Below the pieces are notes generated by a model. It searched no databases and was not told where the DNA came from. It saw nothing but the letters and a program-made list of their open reading frames with translations. Both the position numbers and the translations under genes were made by a program. DNA of 64,000 nt from Pilasporangium apinafurcum (taxonomy: Eukaryota; Oomycota; Peronosporomycetes; Pythiales; Pythiaceae), in NCBI GenBank assembly GCA_001600495.1, contig BCKE01000028.1, positions 362,549-426,548 of the forward strand. Direction: 5' to 3'. Within the stretch, counting starts at the first letter, position 1; the number at the start of each line of letters is the position of its first letter. This document shows positions 41,570-52,600 of the stretch, one piece after another.

Positions 41570-42550
41570 TCTCGTCAATGCCTGGCTCAAGTGTCCAAAA
41601 GCAAGTGTTGACGTTGCTACTGGACAAGGATTATCAAGATGTGAATATCGCTCCAGTTAGAGCTACATGGCCAGTATTTTGCACAATGACTCCTGAAACT
41701 TCAAACCTATGCCATGGCAACCCCTGACAAGCAATCACAACCGTTTGCCTTACACGAATACCGTGTCTGATGATAATCACACTGCTCGAGTTGGTGCCGC
41801 TAGCTCCACTGTACGAAGAATTGGGGAAGAATCAGGTCACTCTTTTTAGAGAAAATGCATCGTATGTCTTATTTTCTCGTACTCTTGGTGATCATGATCG
41901 ATTATATTTATCCAAGCTAACTACGTGCAAATTTAGAGCTGTTTTACGAATCGCGTACGCATTCAAGCTCTTTGCTTGTCAGGCACCCACGACTACAGTG
42001 TATTCGGTCTACTTCACGTTCACATGCTACAACATATGCCAAGCTGCCACCGCTGGGTCTCACAAGTTTAGGGCGAGAGGAACTCGAGATATACTATGCA
42101 GAGCAATCCTTCACCTCCTCTTCTGAGACATCATCCTCATCAAATACTCAGGAATGGCTATTTCCGTCATCTATTGTAAGATTTGTCGCCATTATTGAGT
42201 TTACTCTTTAACATCCCAATATTTGCTTGTCTATTGTGAAGTGCGGCCGTGTACTTGGTGATCATGTACTACATCTCACACCGTGCCTGCTATGCCCAAC
42301 TGCTTAGCATAGATAAACCTCGCTGAAAGCCATGCTCGTCAACACCTTGATCTACGATGCGCTGGAGCCGATGGTGTTGATTACTCTGAGTCTGCTTCTC
42401 ATGCGTAACCTCTAGTTTTTATCTACCAAGCGATTGGTTTTGTGCCAGAAAAGCAGTAAGTCCATGTCCAATTATCTTTTATTCCAATCATCGTCTACAT
42501 TTTTCAGGTCTATTTGGATCACTTTAGCTTGTTCAACTATGGTTGCGTAT
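41570..42550 (+). pseudogene. Decayed membrane-family gene (copy 2 of the array)
   Basis: Pieces in family order but in changing frames: FLVNAWLK near 41570, LELVPLAPLYEELGKN at about 41780, then a deletion. After it come LRIAYAFKLFACQ near 41950, ELEIYYAEQSF near 42090, an exon 1 donor near 42177, AVYLVIMYY near 42240 and LDHF near 42525. These line up with the intact genes on either side. Stops, frameshifts and a loss of several helices make it non-functional. Confidence 0.7.
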
Positions 42551-42809
42551 GTGTATATTATTACCAAAGGCACCGAAAATGTCACCCTAAGAAATCCTAA
42601 AAATTTCTAAGATGTTCCCTCACATTTGCTTTCGGGCTTTGTTCTAATCCCATAGTGTATAGCGATCCTAAAAGAGAGACGAGCCTCCCTGTGGGCACTT
42701 GTAGATACTTGTTATTCTTTCTACGTTCTGCAAGCTAATCAACTTGCGCTAGAGATTGCACTTGAATCATAATTACTACCAGCACCATTGTCTGACTTTT
42801 CTTCTGTGG

Positions 42810-43430
42810 TCACATCTGTACGGGTAGCAGCTTCTTACTTACCGAGTCCATACTTCCTGAAAACAAACACCAATCAACGCCATTGGGTGATGCTGCTAAG
42901 ATCAACGAATGTAAATTTCCTCGTCTTCCTGGTTTTCTCACAATAGTTCTCTGACCTTTCATGCTCCATGCATACTTTCGGCTGTGATTGAGAAAGAATG
43001 CTGCTTCATCCAACGCTATCCACTTTTTCCCTGTATGTTTGGACAATGATGACAAAAAATGACGTTGTTGTGTGCTACAGGCTTCTTGATAAGCAATGGA
43101 AGCCTTTTTGCACGTGATTTTATGTTCTAACAAAATGCGTTGGACTGTTCGTAGAGGGGTGTCAACGTCATACATATCTTTTACAAAAGTAACTCTGTCA
43201 GCAAGTGTGTTTGTATTACGATTGAGAAAAAATTGACGAATTGGTTGCGCTGGTTGCCATTCAATATTCGCAGATGAGATCGATTGAGAGGTTGTGTTGC
43301 AAACTTAACACTACTGAGTCAACGTTGAACGGCCCGTTTGCATACATCAAGAATCTCAGCTATCTTGTTGAGGGTGAACCCTTTAGTCCGAAGACGAAAA
43401 CAAATTTGTCGTTCAGCAATCGATTTCATG
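42810..43430 (-). pseudogene. Tc1/mariner-type (DDE) transposase relic
   Basis: The right part (near 43430 to 43330) reads SIAERQICFRLRTKGFTLNK then IAEILDVCKRAVQR, a helix-turn-helix, followed by a stop. The main frame (43175-42810) has TVQRILLEHKI and KKWIALDEAAFF, where the Asp is the kind found at a catalytic DDE strand. It continues with YAWSMKGQRTIVRKPGRRGN then LHSLILAASPNGVDWCLF. This is the usual layout of IS630/Tc1-mariner transposases. The end of the catalytic domain is missing and frames are broken. It lies between two members of the membrane family, in the opposite direction. No terminal repeats were found. Confidence 0.72.
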
Positions 43431-43793
43431 ACTATATATTTTTATGGATAAAAAGGGTGACATTCTCGCTGCAACTTGTAATAACACATGGCTATCTCAT
43501 TATGAAGGTTTATTCCGTATAGAAGCCGATTATACTTTCAAAGTTGCGTCGTTGCACAGCGAGCCGTGAATAGTGCGAGATGTTGGTGTTTATACGAACT
43601 TGCCCAGGCCAATTTGCTCATATTGAAGTGCGAATGATGGTATTGAGTCAATGCTATGGGTAAGTGGTCATAAATGGAACGAAGCAGCACATACTGATAC
43701 TATTTCGGGCGGTATTTGCTCTCTATTTTATTTCTGATCAGCTCATCAGCTCACTGTCTCAAGTGCTTGGCTTACTTTGAGTGATCGAGAAGC
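43431..43793. other. Intergenic, no gene seen
   Basis: 360 bp between the transposase relic and the next family gene. It may hold the missing transposon end and the promoter of the membrane gene at 43794; neither can be pinned down. Confidence 0.4.
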
Positions 43794-45591
43794 ATGCCGT
43801 CATGGCATCAGAAGCTCATCAATGCGTGGATAGCGACGCAGGTTGAGTTCCACGGCCAGTACTCACCTCAGCGTTGCGTCAAGCTACTCCATTACGCTAA
43901 CGCCACAAGCTTGTGGCGCGTAAGCGCCGTTTGCTGGCTTACTCCACTGCCGTGTCTCTTCATGACCCTCCTTCCTGAAGTGATGCCGCTATCGCCCCCG
44001 TCAGCAGGATTGGAAAAGAATGGCATCTTTATACTTCGACAATATATAGCGATGTTGACGTTAGTCACCTTGTTGAATCAGCAAATGTGTGCGCGATTGC
44101 CGATGCTCCCAATGTCGCCTCGACGGCTCATCATCATCTCTGTCATTGTCGCAGCTGGTGTTGTGGCCGTGAATTATCTTCTGACAATTGCCATCGGTTT
44201 CCCATTGCCATTCACCATCCAACTGTCTTGTCCAACTTATTTGCTGTTGATGCTTGTGGCATTAACGTATTCCTGGGAAAAGCATATTCGAGCGAATCCA
44301 GAAATGATAACCGCAGTTGTCGATGCCTCCAAGGTTTTTATCTGTCAAGCCGTGGCAATCGTGGTGTACCCGATATACTATTTTATTTTCACGCAATTAA
44401 CGTCAACCAAAGCACAAATGGCGTTTTCATTACTTCTTCCCGTCCTGAAAATCGTGTTTAAGAATGCATTTGGGTATTTCTTTCGCCACCAAATGGATCG
44501 GCGGCCAGAAGTGATCGTGTTCAACGCCGAGCTCTCGAATGCGTTGTTTCTTTTGTATTGCATGCAATATTCGCCATCAATGGTGACACTGGGCGAAATC
44601 ATGGTGGTTAATGTCATACAGGCATGTCTGTCCTGGAGTGATGTGCACGACATACTGCGGGTCTTGACGGTTCTCAGGCAAGAAATTGATGCACTAAAGT
44701 CCTTAAATGGGAATTTGACCACGAATGCGGGTGGAATAACTTGCCGTTCTCAGCAGAGTATGCTGGAAATCGCTGTGGAGATTTTACAACGCAATAACCA
44801 TGACGCTACTGCAAAAGCTACATGCCAATCTCGTCCAACGAGTGAAAAGGCCAATCCAGGTCCTCACAATAATAACCTGCCAGCGTTGTCATCGTCGACG
44901 CAATTCAGCAAGTGGAAAACGCACCAGTATGTACCGAGAAAAGTGCTCGCTGCGAATACTATACGTATTTCTAAAGTAGAACCAATAGAGGATGACCAGA
45001 TGCAATCAATTTCCACCGAAGCACAATTGGAGCGTCGCTATGTGGAAGTCGTGCTGCAATTGCTTTATATGACCGAGATACTTATCCTCGTCAGGTATAC
45101 AGAAGTCATGATGCCCGTTATTTATGGTAAGACTTTTAATGGGGCGTGCTATATTACTTTGATCGATTGCCTACGATGTTGGTGTCATTTTCTGTAGCTG
45201 TTTACTTATTGGTGATGTTTCGCCTGCCAAATCGGATCTACTACGTGCAATTCGTGAACATGGACGCCTCAATGCTCGACGACACACTCATGCAAGTATT
45301 TCTATATTGCTTGGTCGAGTGGATATCGTTGATATTATTCAGTAGTTTTCTGCGGTTCAAGCTGCATTTCTCGTTCATGCGTCAGCTGAGCTTTGTACTC
45401 GAAAATCAATGGGTTCATGTGCAGTCACTGATGATCGCATGGGTATTTTACTCGGCCCAAGAATCGCTTGAGCATTATGGTACGCTAATCTCTCTTTTCA
45501 TATTTGACGGTATATGATTGCTTTTACTTCACTTTGTATTGTGGCTGTAGGCGCTGACTACACATTCAAATTTTCGTGGTTGTACAAATAA
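43794..45591 (+). CDS. Multi-pass membrane protein, tandem family (second intact copy)
   Basis: Three exons: 43794-45126, 45198-45479 and 45551-45591, phases 1 and 1; 551 aa. It starts MPSWHQKLINAWIATQVEF, then HGQYSPQR. Exon lengths match the copy at 39279 exactly for exon 2 (282 nt). Family marks are LTPLPCLFMTLLPEV, GFPLPFTIQLSCPTYLLL, VYPIYYFIFTQL, FSLLLPVLKIVFKNAF and CMQYSPSM. The central hydrophilic loop (about residues 300-410) diverges most between copies. The last exon encodes ADYTFKFSWLYK. The frame is open throughout, so it is probably functional. The role is unknown. Confidence 0.82.
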
Positions 45592-46107
45592 TACCCAACT
45601 AATACTTTATTTCGCAATTCTCACGGATCAAGCCATCCCAACTAGTTGAATAAGTCTGCGCGCACGTGTTGCAGACCTATAGCAATCAAGTAGCATCATG
45701 CAAATCGAACCAAGCCTCTTGTTGTCGCCGATGTTTTGCCAGTATCGCCGATCCTCATACCGGTTTATGGCCGAATTGGCGGTGCTGCTTTTTCAACCTT
45801 ACTCTCGTATGAATTGACAAGAAAATGGAAATGTCCCAATCCGTTCATTGACGAGTTTGCGCCGAAAATCACGCCCATCATTGATGGTTGAATTTAGCAG
45901 AGACAGGATTGCTTTACAATAACGAATTTGAGTTGGTCACTTATTGATGCTAATGATAGGCATTGTATAGTCCTAGTTCAATTTGATGACTATTTCCGTC
46001 AAGAAGCAACATATTGTTGTTGTCCAACTGCTCGAATTGGATTAGTGTATTGACGCGCGTGATTTAATCAGCGACTGGTGTGCCGCGACTCCTTCAGTCA
46101 ACAAGCC
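45592..46107. other. Intergenic, no gene seen
   Basis: 515 bp between two family members. No frame with family motifs was found; this is probably spacer and promoter. Confidence 0.45.
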
Positions 46108-48012
46108 ATGGTAAATCGATGGCAGCAGCATGGAAGACGGCTCTTCCAGGCATGGATGGCTGTGCAAGTGGAATCTCATGGTCAATATTCTCCGCAACGG
46201 CTGCTTCAGTTCACCCAATTTGACAAAACTATCAGCAAATGGAAGTTAGCGGCACTGATTGGACTTTCACCGCTGCCATACCTCATAGCAATCACGCTAC
46301 CTGAAATCGTGGCGATGGCACCTCCACTGGCTGCGCTGGCCAAGAACCGTGTCTTTTTCTTCAGGTTATTCGTTGCCTGTGAAGTCATCGTGTCCTCGCT
46401 CTTCCACCAATTCTGCAGTTACCTGCCTATGCCCAGACATCGGGCCATTATTATCGTGTTCATCGTGTGTGTCGCAATGCTGGGTGTCTTTTACGTTCTA
46501 ACACTGGCCATCGGCTTCCCACTGCCGTTTACGGTTCAAATGATGGTCACGTCGTACGTGGCCTTTACGGCAATCGCATTGATGTATTTCTGGGGGTCAT
46601 ATATCCGCGCAGATCCATCTTTGTTGCGATATATGGCTGATGCATTGAAAGTCTATAGCTGCCAAGTAGCGATGATCATCGTCTATCCGATTTATTATTT
46701 TGCATTCGCACGTATCAACTCGACCAATGCGCAATTTGCGTTTTCATTGCTGCTGCCGATGCTGAAGTTGGTGTTCAAGAACGCCGTAGATTTCTTCTTC
46801 CAGCACCAGATGCATCGCAAACCGGAAGTCGTGGTACTGAACGCCGAGCTCGCAACTGCGTTATTTGTGAGTTATTGTACCCAATACTCGCCGTCTTTAT
46901 TGATGACGTTTGGTCTCATGGCAGTCAATTTCGGTCAAGCATGTGTCTCTGTGAACGACGTGAATGAGCTGAGTCGTGCAGTAACCGAGCTAGCAAACCA
47001 ACTCGCTACTGTAGAACATAAAACACTCGCAGAAACCCCTGCATCGGCTGAGCCTATTCATGACGATTCATTTAAACATTGCGCCATGATCAACTGAGCC
47101 ATTGAGATCCTCAATCGAATTGCGAGCGAAGAGATATTTCGATTAGATGCGAAATACAAGCTTCAACCCTTGAAACAAACGAAAGCTAGCAATCAAGCGC
47201 GTCAGACTACAAAAAAGTCATGGGGCTACTTCTGGAAATGGCAGAATAGCCACTCGGCTGCCAAAGTTATTGCTGTAAATGGGTGCGTGGAAGAGCGCCG
47301 CCATTCTGCGTCAGTGAAACCTGATCAAAAGTCTTTCTCTGCTGATTCTTCCTGCTTACATGGCGGTAGATTAGATCACACTCAATTGATGACTGCGCGA
47401 GCCACAGATTATCACCATCATCATCACATCCTACCCAAGCGAGAACAACTCGAAATACGATACGCCGAGTAAGTGCTCCGGCTGCTCTATGTGACCGAAT
47501 TTATCATTCTCATCAAGTATACCAAAGTGTTCATTCCAATTGTCTACTGTAAGACTGCTTAGCTGGATCAAAAATGATCAAGGTGGTGATTGTCTTCTCA
47601 TCTTTGTATATAGCCATCTACCTCGTAGTGATGTTCCATCTACCGAATCGAACTTATTACTCTCAATTTGCTGATATGGACATCGCTCACTTCAAAATCA
47701 TGCTCTTTAACGTGTTGTTTTATGGTACAATGCAGCTTGTTATGGCACTCGCTCTTGATTGGATTCTTCGACGGAAACTGCAGTTTTCATCGGTCAATCT
47801 ATTGGGGTTTGTGTTGGGAACGCAATGGCTGCACACACAATCGGCGCTCATGTTGTGGGTCCTTTATACGACGCAGGCCTCACTCGTGCATTTCGGTACG
47901 TGAGCCATTTTGAGAATTTGAACACTGAATCCTGATTAAGCAGTCATTTGCGAATGTTTCTGTAGGAGTGGATTATACGTTCCAATTTTTATGGCTGCAC
48001 AAGAGCTTATAG
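46108..48012 (+). pseudogene. Membrane-family gene with two nonsense codons
   Basis: The copy keeps the full three-exon layout (exon 1 from ATG 46108 to a donor near 47549, exon 2 about 47621-47895, exon 3 47966-48012) and the splice sites. All family motifs are present: HGQYSPQRLL, SPLPYLIAITLPEI, GFPLPFTVQMM, YPIYYFAFARI, CTQYSPSLL and GVDYTFQFLWL. Exon 1, however, has TGA at 47095-47097 and TAA at 47470-47472 in the same frame; the intact copy has sense codons there. Apart from these the sequence is well kept, which suggests recent loss or, less likely, readthrough or sequence errors. A short N-terminal product of 329 aa could still be made. Confidence 0.75.
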
Positions 48013-48099
48013 CTATAAGACTTTCTATATCTGCTTTGGGTAGCGATTTCGGTCTGCAATGGTTGTCTGATCCACCTTTGTAGGCTCTTTTCCACATAG

Positions 48100-49083
48100 T
48101 TCATGGTCGACAAGAATGATAAATTCGGTCGTGTATAGCAGCCGAAGAACGAGTTGCACATAAGCATGCTCGAGCTTATCTCGGTTCATACTTCCACCAC
48201 CAATCGCGATAGGAAGAATGCTCGCACTTTCTGGTAATAACTACAGTTTTTCTGCTTTTACGAGGTGGATTTGCGAAGGTAACCTGAGGTCTCTTTGAGT
48301 TGTACCCTTTACCGGCACAACAACCCTTGAGTGAGGGTGTCGTAAGGGTCCCTTCTTGACCGACTATTTGCGACTCAAAATATGTTTGAACTTTGAATGA
48401 CAGTTGATGTTGGCTTTGTCCACAATCGACGCTCCTGTCAAGGTGCTGGGGGCTCTGACGTGCATTGTATTGCTCTTGGCTGCTCTCTCTTCTTGGCTAT
48501 AAGATATCCTGTCGTCTTTCCATGTGGTCCTGTCGCAATTGGTCCAGTTGTGGTATGAGTTTGTCAAGGTAGTGAAGGATCCAGTCCAATTAACAAACAA
48601 TAGGGACGTTTGTTAAAAGTTCCCCACCATGACAACAACAGTGGTGATAATTGAGGGTAAGCTGTGGATACAAAACGTCACGAATAGTGTGTTGAAGATA
48701 TGAGTGTTGAATGTGCCCACCTCAGGTTTCCACTCGACTTGATTCCGGAAAAAATGACTCAACACATTCTTCACTAAGAGTTTGATGATGAGCAGTAGTA
48801 GTTCAAGCACCATTTCTGCGGTCGTGGACGGTAGCTGTGAGTAAATGAAGCAATAGATCGAGTAAACATCAAGCATGGTGATTTGACAACTATAAACCTT
48901 CACTACATTAATCAAATTGTTCACAAGCTTGCGCTGCCTGTGGAAAAATTTGCTCCAGGAATTGCTAGTGCAATCGCCATGAATAACACGTACGACGCAA
49001 CCAACGTTTGCGCTGTAAACGGCAATGGGTATTCCTCCAATTTCTAAGTTGACGAAGCTGAATGCGAGCATGTCAGAGCACAC
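48100..49083 (-). pseudogene. Inverted, decayed membrane-family copy
   Basis: On the minus strand, 49083-48613 reads VVKVYSCQITMLDVYSIYCF, SQLPSTTAEMVLELLLLIIK, LLVKNVLSHFFRNQVEWKPE and LPSIITTVVVMVGNF. These line up with the same blocks of the copy at 46108. Further on, 48100-48160 reads LRLLYTTEFIILV, which matches the exon 1 end of the family. The N-terminal third and the last exons are not found. This is the only copy in reverse orientation and ends the array. Confidence 0.65.
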
Positions 49084-49660
49084 AAACCAGTGCCAGATTG
49101 AGGCGAAAATAGCAGCTAATCGCGATCATTTGTCGATCACTGTCATATTCATCCATCATCAAGTCTTCTGACGTTTGAAACGGCATCAACTGTGATATCC
49201 ATAAACGGTAAACAGTTTTGATTGAACTTACTTTACTGTCTACTTACTGCAAGCTAGGTCGACATACTTCTTGATGATAAAACGAACAAGTAGCAAACAA
49301 AAGTATGAACCTCCGCGATCTTTCAAGTTGTGCGTGGAATCTCGGGCATTCGTGTACACTGCGCTGCCCATGATACTTAGTATTGGTTCGCACCCCTGAT
49401 ACCCGTTCACCGCTACATCAAGTCTAGATCCTTATCATCTTTCTATAAATCTTTTAGAAATGTAATAATACCAGAAAACTAAATCATGGGCTGTAAAACG
49501 TCAGCTTGGCACAACGAACGCACAGATAAAACATAAAGTAAAAGCTAATTGTTCATCAACATTTCTGCACCACTTACTGCTAACAAATCTCTACGTATTC
49601 CTCCACACTTTATGCACATATCGTCTTTCATCCTATTTTTGGATCGACGTATATGCTCAT
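49084..49660. other. Intergenic, no gene seen
   Basis: About 580 bp between the last family relic and the RME-8 stop. No supported frame, RNA gene or repeat. It may include unrecognisable N-terminal remains of the inverted copy. Confidence 0.45.
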
Positions 49661-52600
49661 TTATCCGATCTTGTGCGGGTTAGCTTGGTCGGACTTGAGC
49701 AAAGCAGGAGCGTTCGGAGGCGAAAGTAATCGCCGCAAATCGTCCGACGATCCCTGAGTGGTTTCACCATGAGTTTCCCAGACGCGTGAGGCGATGAGAA
49801 GACTAGAAATCGCGCCACCACTACCAGGATTCGACGATAGGACCGAGAGAAAACGCGCCGCGTACGATTTCGTCTGCGTGCTTTCGCCGAGTTTCGACTT
49901 GGGTACCAAAGTGGACAGTAGGTTCAGAAGAGACGCCGCAAGTTGTGAACTTACCGCGGCTTTCGCGAACTGTGTCGCCGCTTGCGTGTGACGTTTCAAT
50001 GGGATCATGTGCAAACAGAGCAAAAGTTGCATTTCGGTTGGATCACCCTGCCAAACGTGCGGCAAGAGGTTTGAGAGACTGACAGGGTCCATCCCCTTCA
50101 CAAGGTTGTCAATGCACGCCGGAATCAAACATAGATTCCCCAAAAATTGCAACGTGATCCGCGCCAATTGGCCCTCGGTCGACGCCTCTGTGCGCGCGAG
50201 ATTTCTGTACACAGTTTGGAACGCGCTCTTGATAAATGGCGGTACAACAGTTGCCAACGAGTCCACGCATTTCCCACTGAAAGAAAGCATATGCAAGCAC
50301 TCCATGCAGCGTAATTGGAGTAGTGGAGCGCACGACAGGGAAAATGCCTGCGGTTGCGCTTCGTGGTCCAACACAAAAAGCAATGCCAGGATCCCATCCG
50401 ACTGCACCACCTGTGCATCAATGTCCGGTGTAAATTGGATTAGATGACGGATTGCCGTTGCTACAGGAAGTAGCCGCTGTAGTAACACTGCCTCCAGTAC
50501 CTGCGGTTGCGCACGAACGCCCGAAATGTCGTGTGTTAACGATGCTAGGAGCCCATGCATGACGTGTCCACTGATTGTTCTCCCCTCGGCTACCGGTGCA
50601 GCCGGAGGAGTCTTTCGTACGCCAGTCCATCTTGCGGCTACTCCCGTTGGAGCAGGTGCAGGTGGTGGAGCAACTGTTGTCGTTGGCACAGGATTTTGCG
50701 TCCCAGAAATTTGCGCGAGAATGCCGTTTTGTGGGTTTTCATTGTAAAAATTGACGTAAATACCTGCGACGCAAAGCTCCTCTTTCTGCGCAGCATACAT
50801 AAAATGCGGCGGCAATTCAAACACCTTGTGCACTTCAGTATCTCCTCGATCTAGCGTGGAATGAAATTGCACGGCATTTTGGGCAATCGTGAACAATTCC
50901 TTCCGCATTCGCCCCGTCCACATCACATGTGGTTCACGTACTTCACTCACCACAACACCCAAAAACTTGATCGGACCATTCGTTCGCAAAATATCGATTA
51001 GTGCAGGCGTAAAGATGCCTTCAATCGTCGTTTGCATACGCTTGACAAAAATGGAAATGGTTTCCTCCTTTGCATTTGCTTGTAGGATTCTCTCCAACGC
51101 TTCGGCGGCGCCAATGCTGATCTTTTGCAAGTAACTGTCGGATTTCTTCTCCTCTTTTTGGTACTTGAACAATAGCAGCGCCAAGTACCACAGAATACCA
51201 TGCTCGGCTAGCTGAAGAAGCAGTACCTCAGCCATCTCTCCTGAGCTACCTGCCATTGCGTAGATAATCTGAAGAGACAGAATGGTTGCGAGTGGATCCT
51301 GGTCCTGCGATAAGTAACGCGTCAGGCACGGAAGCAAGTCCAGCGATTGTGCGGCCGCAGACACGCGACCGTTTGGCTGGTTGAGCACGCTCACGAGAGC
51401 TTCCAGAACCGAATGTGTTGTTGTTTTGACATCAAAACCCTTCAGCAACCCTAATGCATCTTGGTTATGGAATAGCAACTGCAGGGAGTTGCACAGTACA
51501 CGTAGTCCTAGTCCCGAGCTACACTCGTGAGCATTTTCGTCTGACAAACCCACAGCAAGGTTGATCACCCGAATCGCACTTGCGAATGCCTTCACGAACG
51601 TGCCCTTGCTTGCAATCGCGCCGCTAATGTTCAACAAACTCTTTGATGATCGAACTTTGTTGTCACGTAACTCCATGATGCACCTGTCCAATGCCTCAAG
51701 AATGTACGAGAAATTCCGTAATGTTGTGATGCTTGGCGCCTCGGGAAATCGTCGAATCAATAATGCAGTTGCATCGAGAAGCTCGACAGCGTCATTGACA
51801 GACAACAATTTAGTAGTCAGTTCCTTGCTTGCCATTGCTCCCCGATACGTCAGTAGTTCTTCGGGATGTATCCACCGATGAATGGAGTCCATTAATGCCA
51901 CCAAAAACGCAGCTTCATCGTTGATCGGCCAATCGGGGAAGTTTTTCTCGTCTAACAAGTTATGAAGATAATATTGATAGCACTGGAGTGCATGAACTTC
52001 CTTCGGATATTGAATAAGCGAAATGCATTCTTCATGCTCCGAACCCTCGACTTCTGAAATGAAAAACATCCCTTTCTCGTCCACATGGTGCTCCATAAAT
52101 TTTTCAATGTAGGAAACCATTTGACTACGCATTTTCGCGTTCCAAACAACTTCAGGATTGTTAGAATCCGAAAAAAGAGCCTGAGCAAATCGTCGTGGGC
52201 CATGGCGAAGTAACTGAGCAACCATAGACACCGGAAGTAGCCGAATCAACCAACTCTTCAAGCAAATTCTTGTTAATGGATCAGGAGAAAAGACCCCTTT
52301 CTTGTTTTCCCCTCCTTGTTTTTCATCCAAAAGATGAGGAACATCCAAACGGGATTGACGTAAATGAACATGAGAGATCAGACGGGCTGCAATCGCCATT
52401 TCTTCTACATCTTGAGCAAACCGGAGCAAGTAGTAAAACAGTCCAGTCTTATGAAGACTAGGAATAATCGCCTCGTTGTGTCGAACCAGTAGACGAATCA
52501 AGCCAAGGCATTTCTTGAACACAACTCGATTGGGGCAATCCAATAGCCCGACCAAGAATCGAAGCGTCTCGTCTTCACACAGTCGGTGCTTAATCTCACT

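Noticed and set aside
46108-48012. Third intact membrane-family gene
   Set aside because: TGA at 47095 and TAA at 47470 are in the same frame as the conserved blocks before and after, and no splice pair that removes both was found, so it is called a pseudogene.
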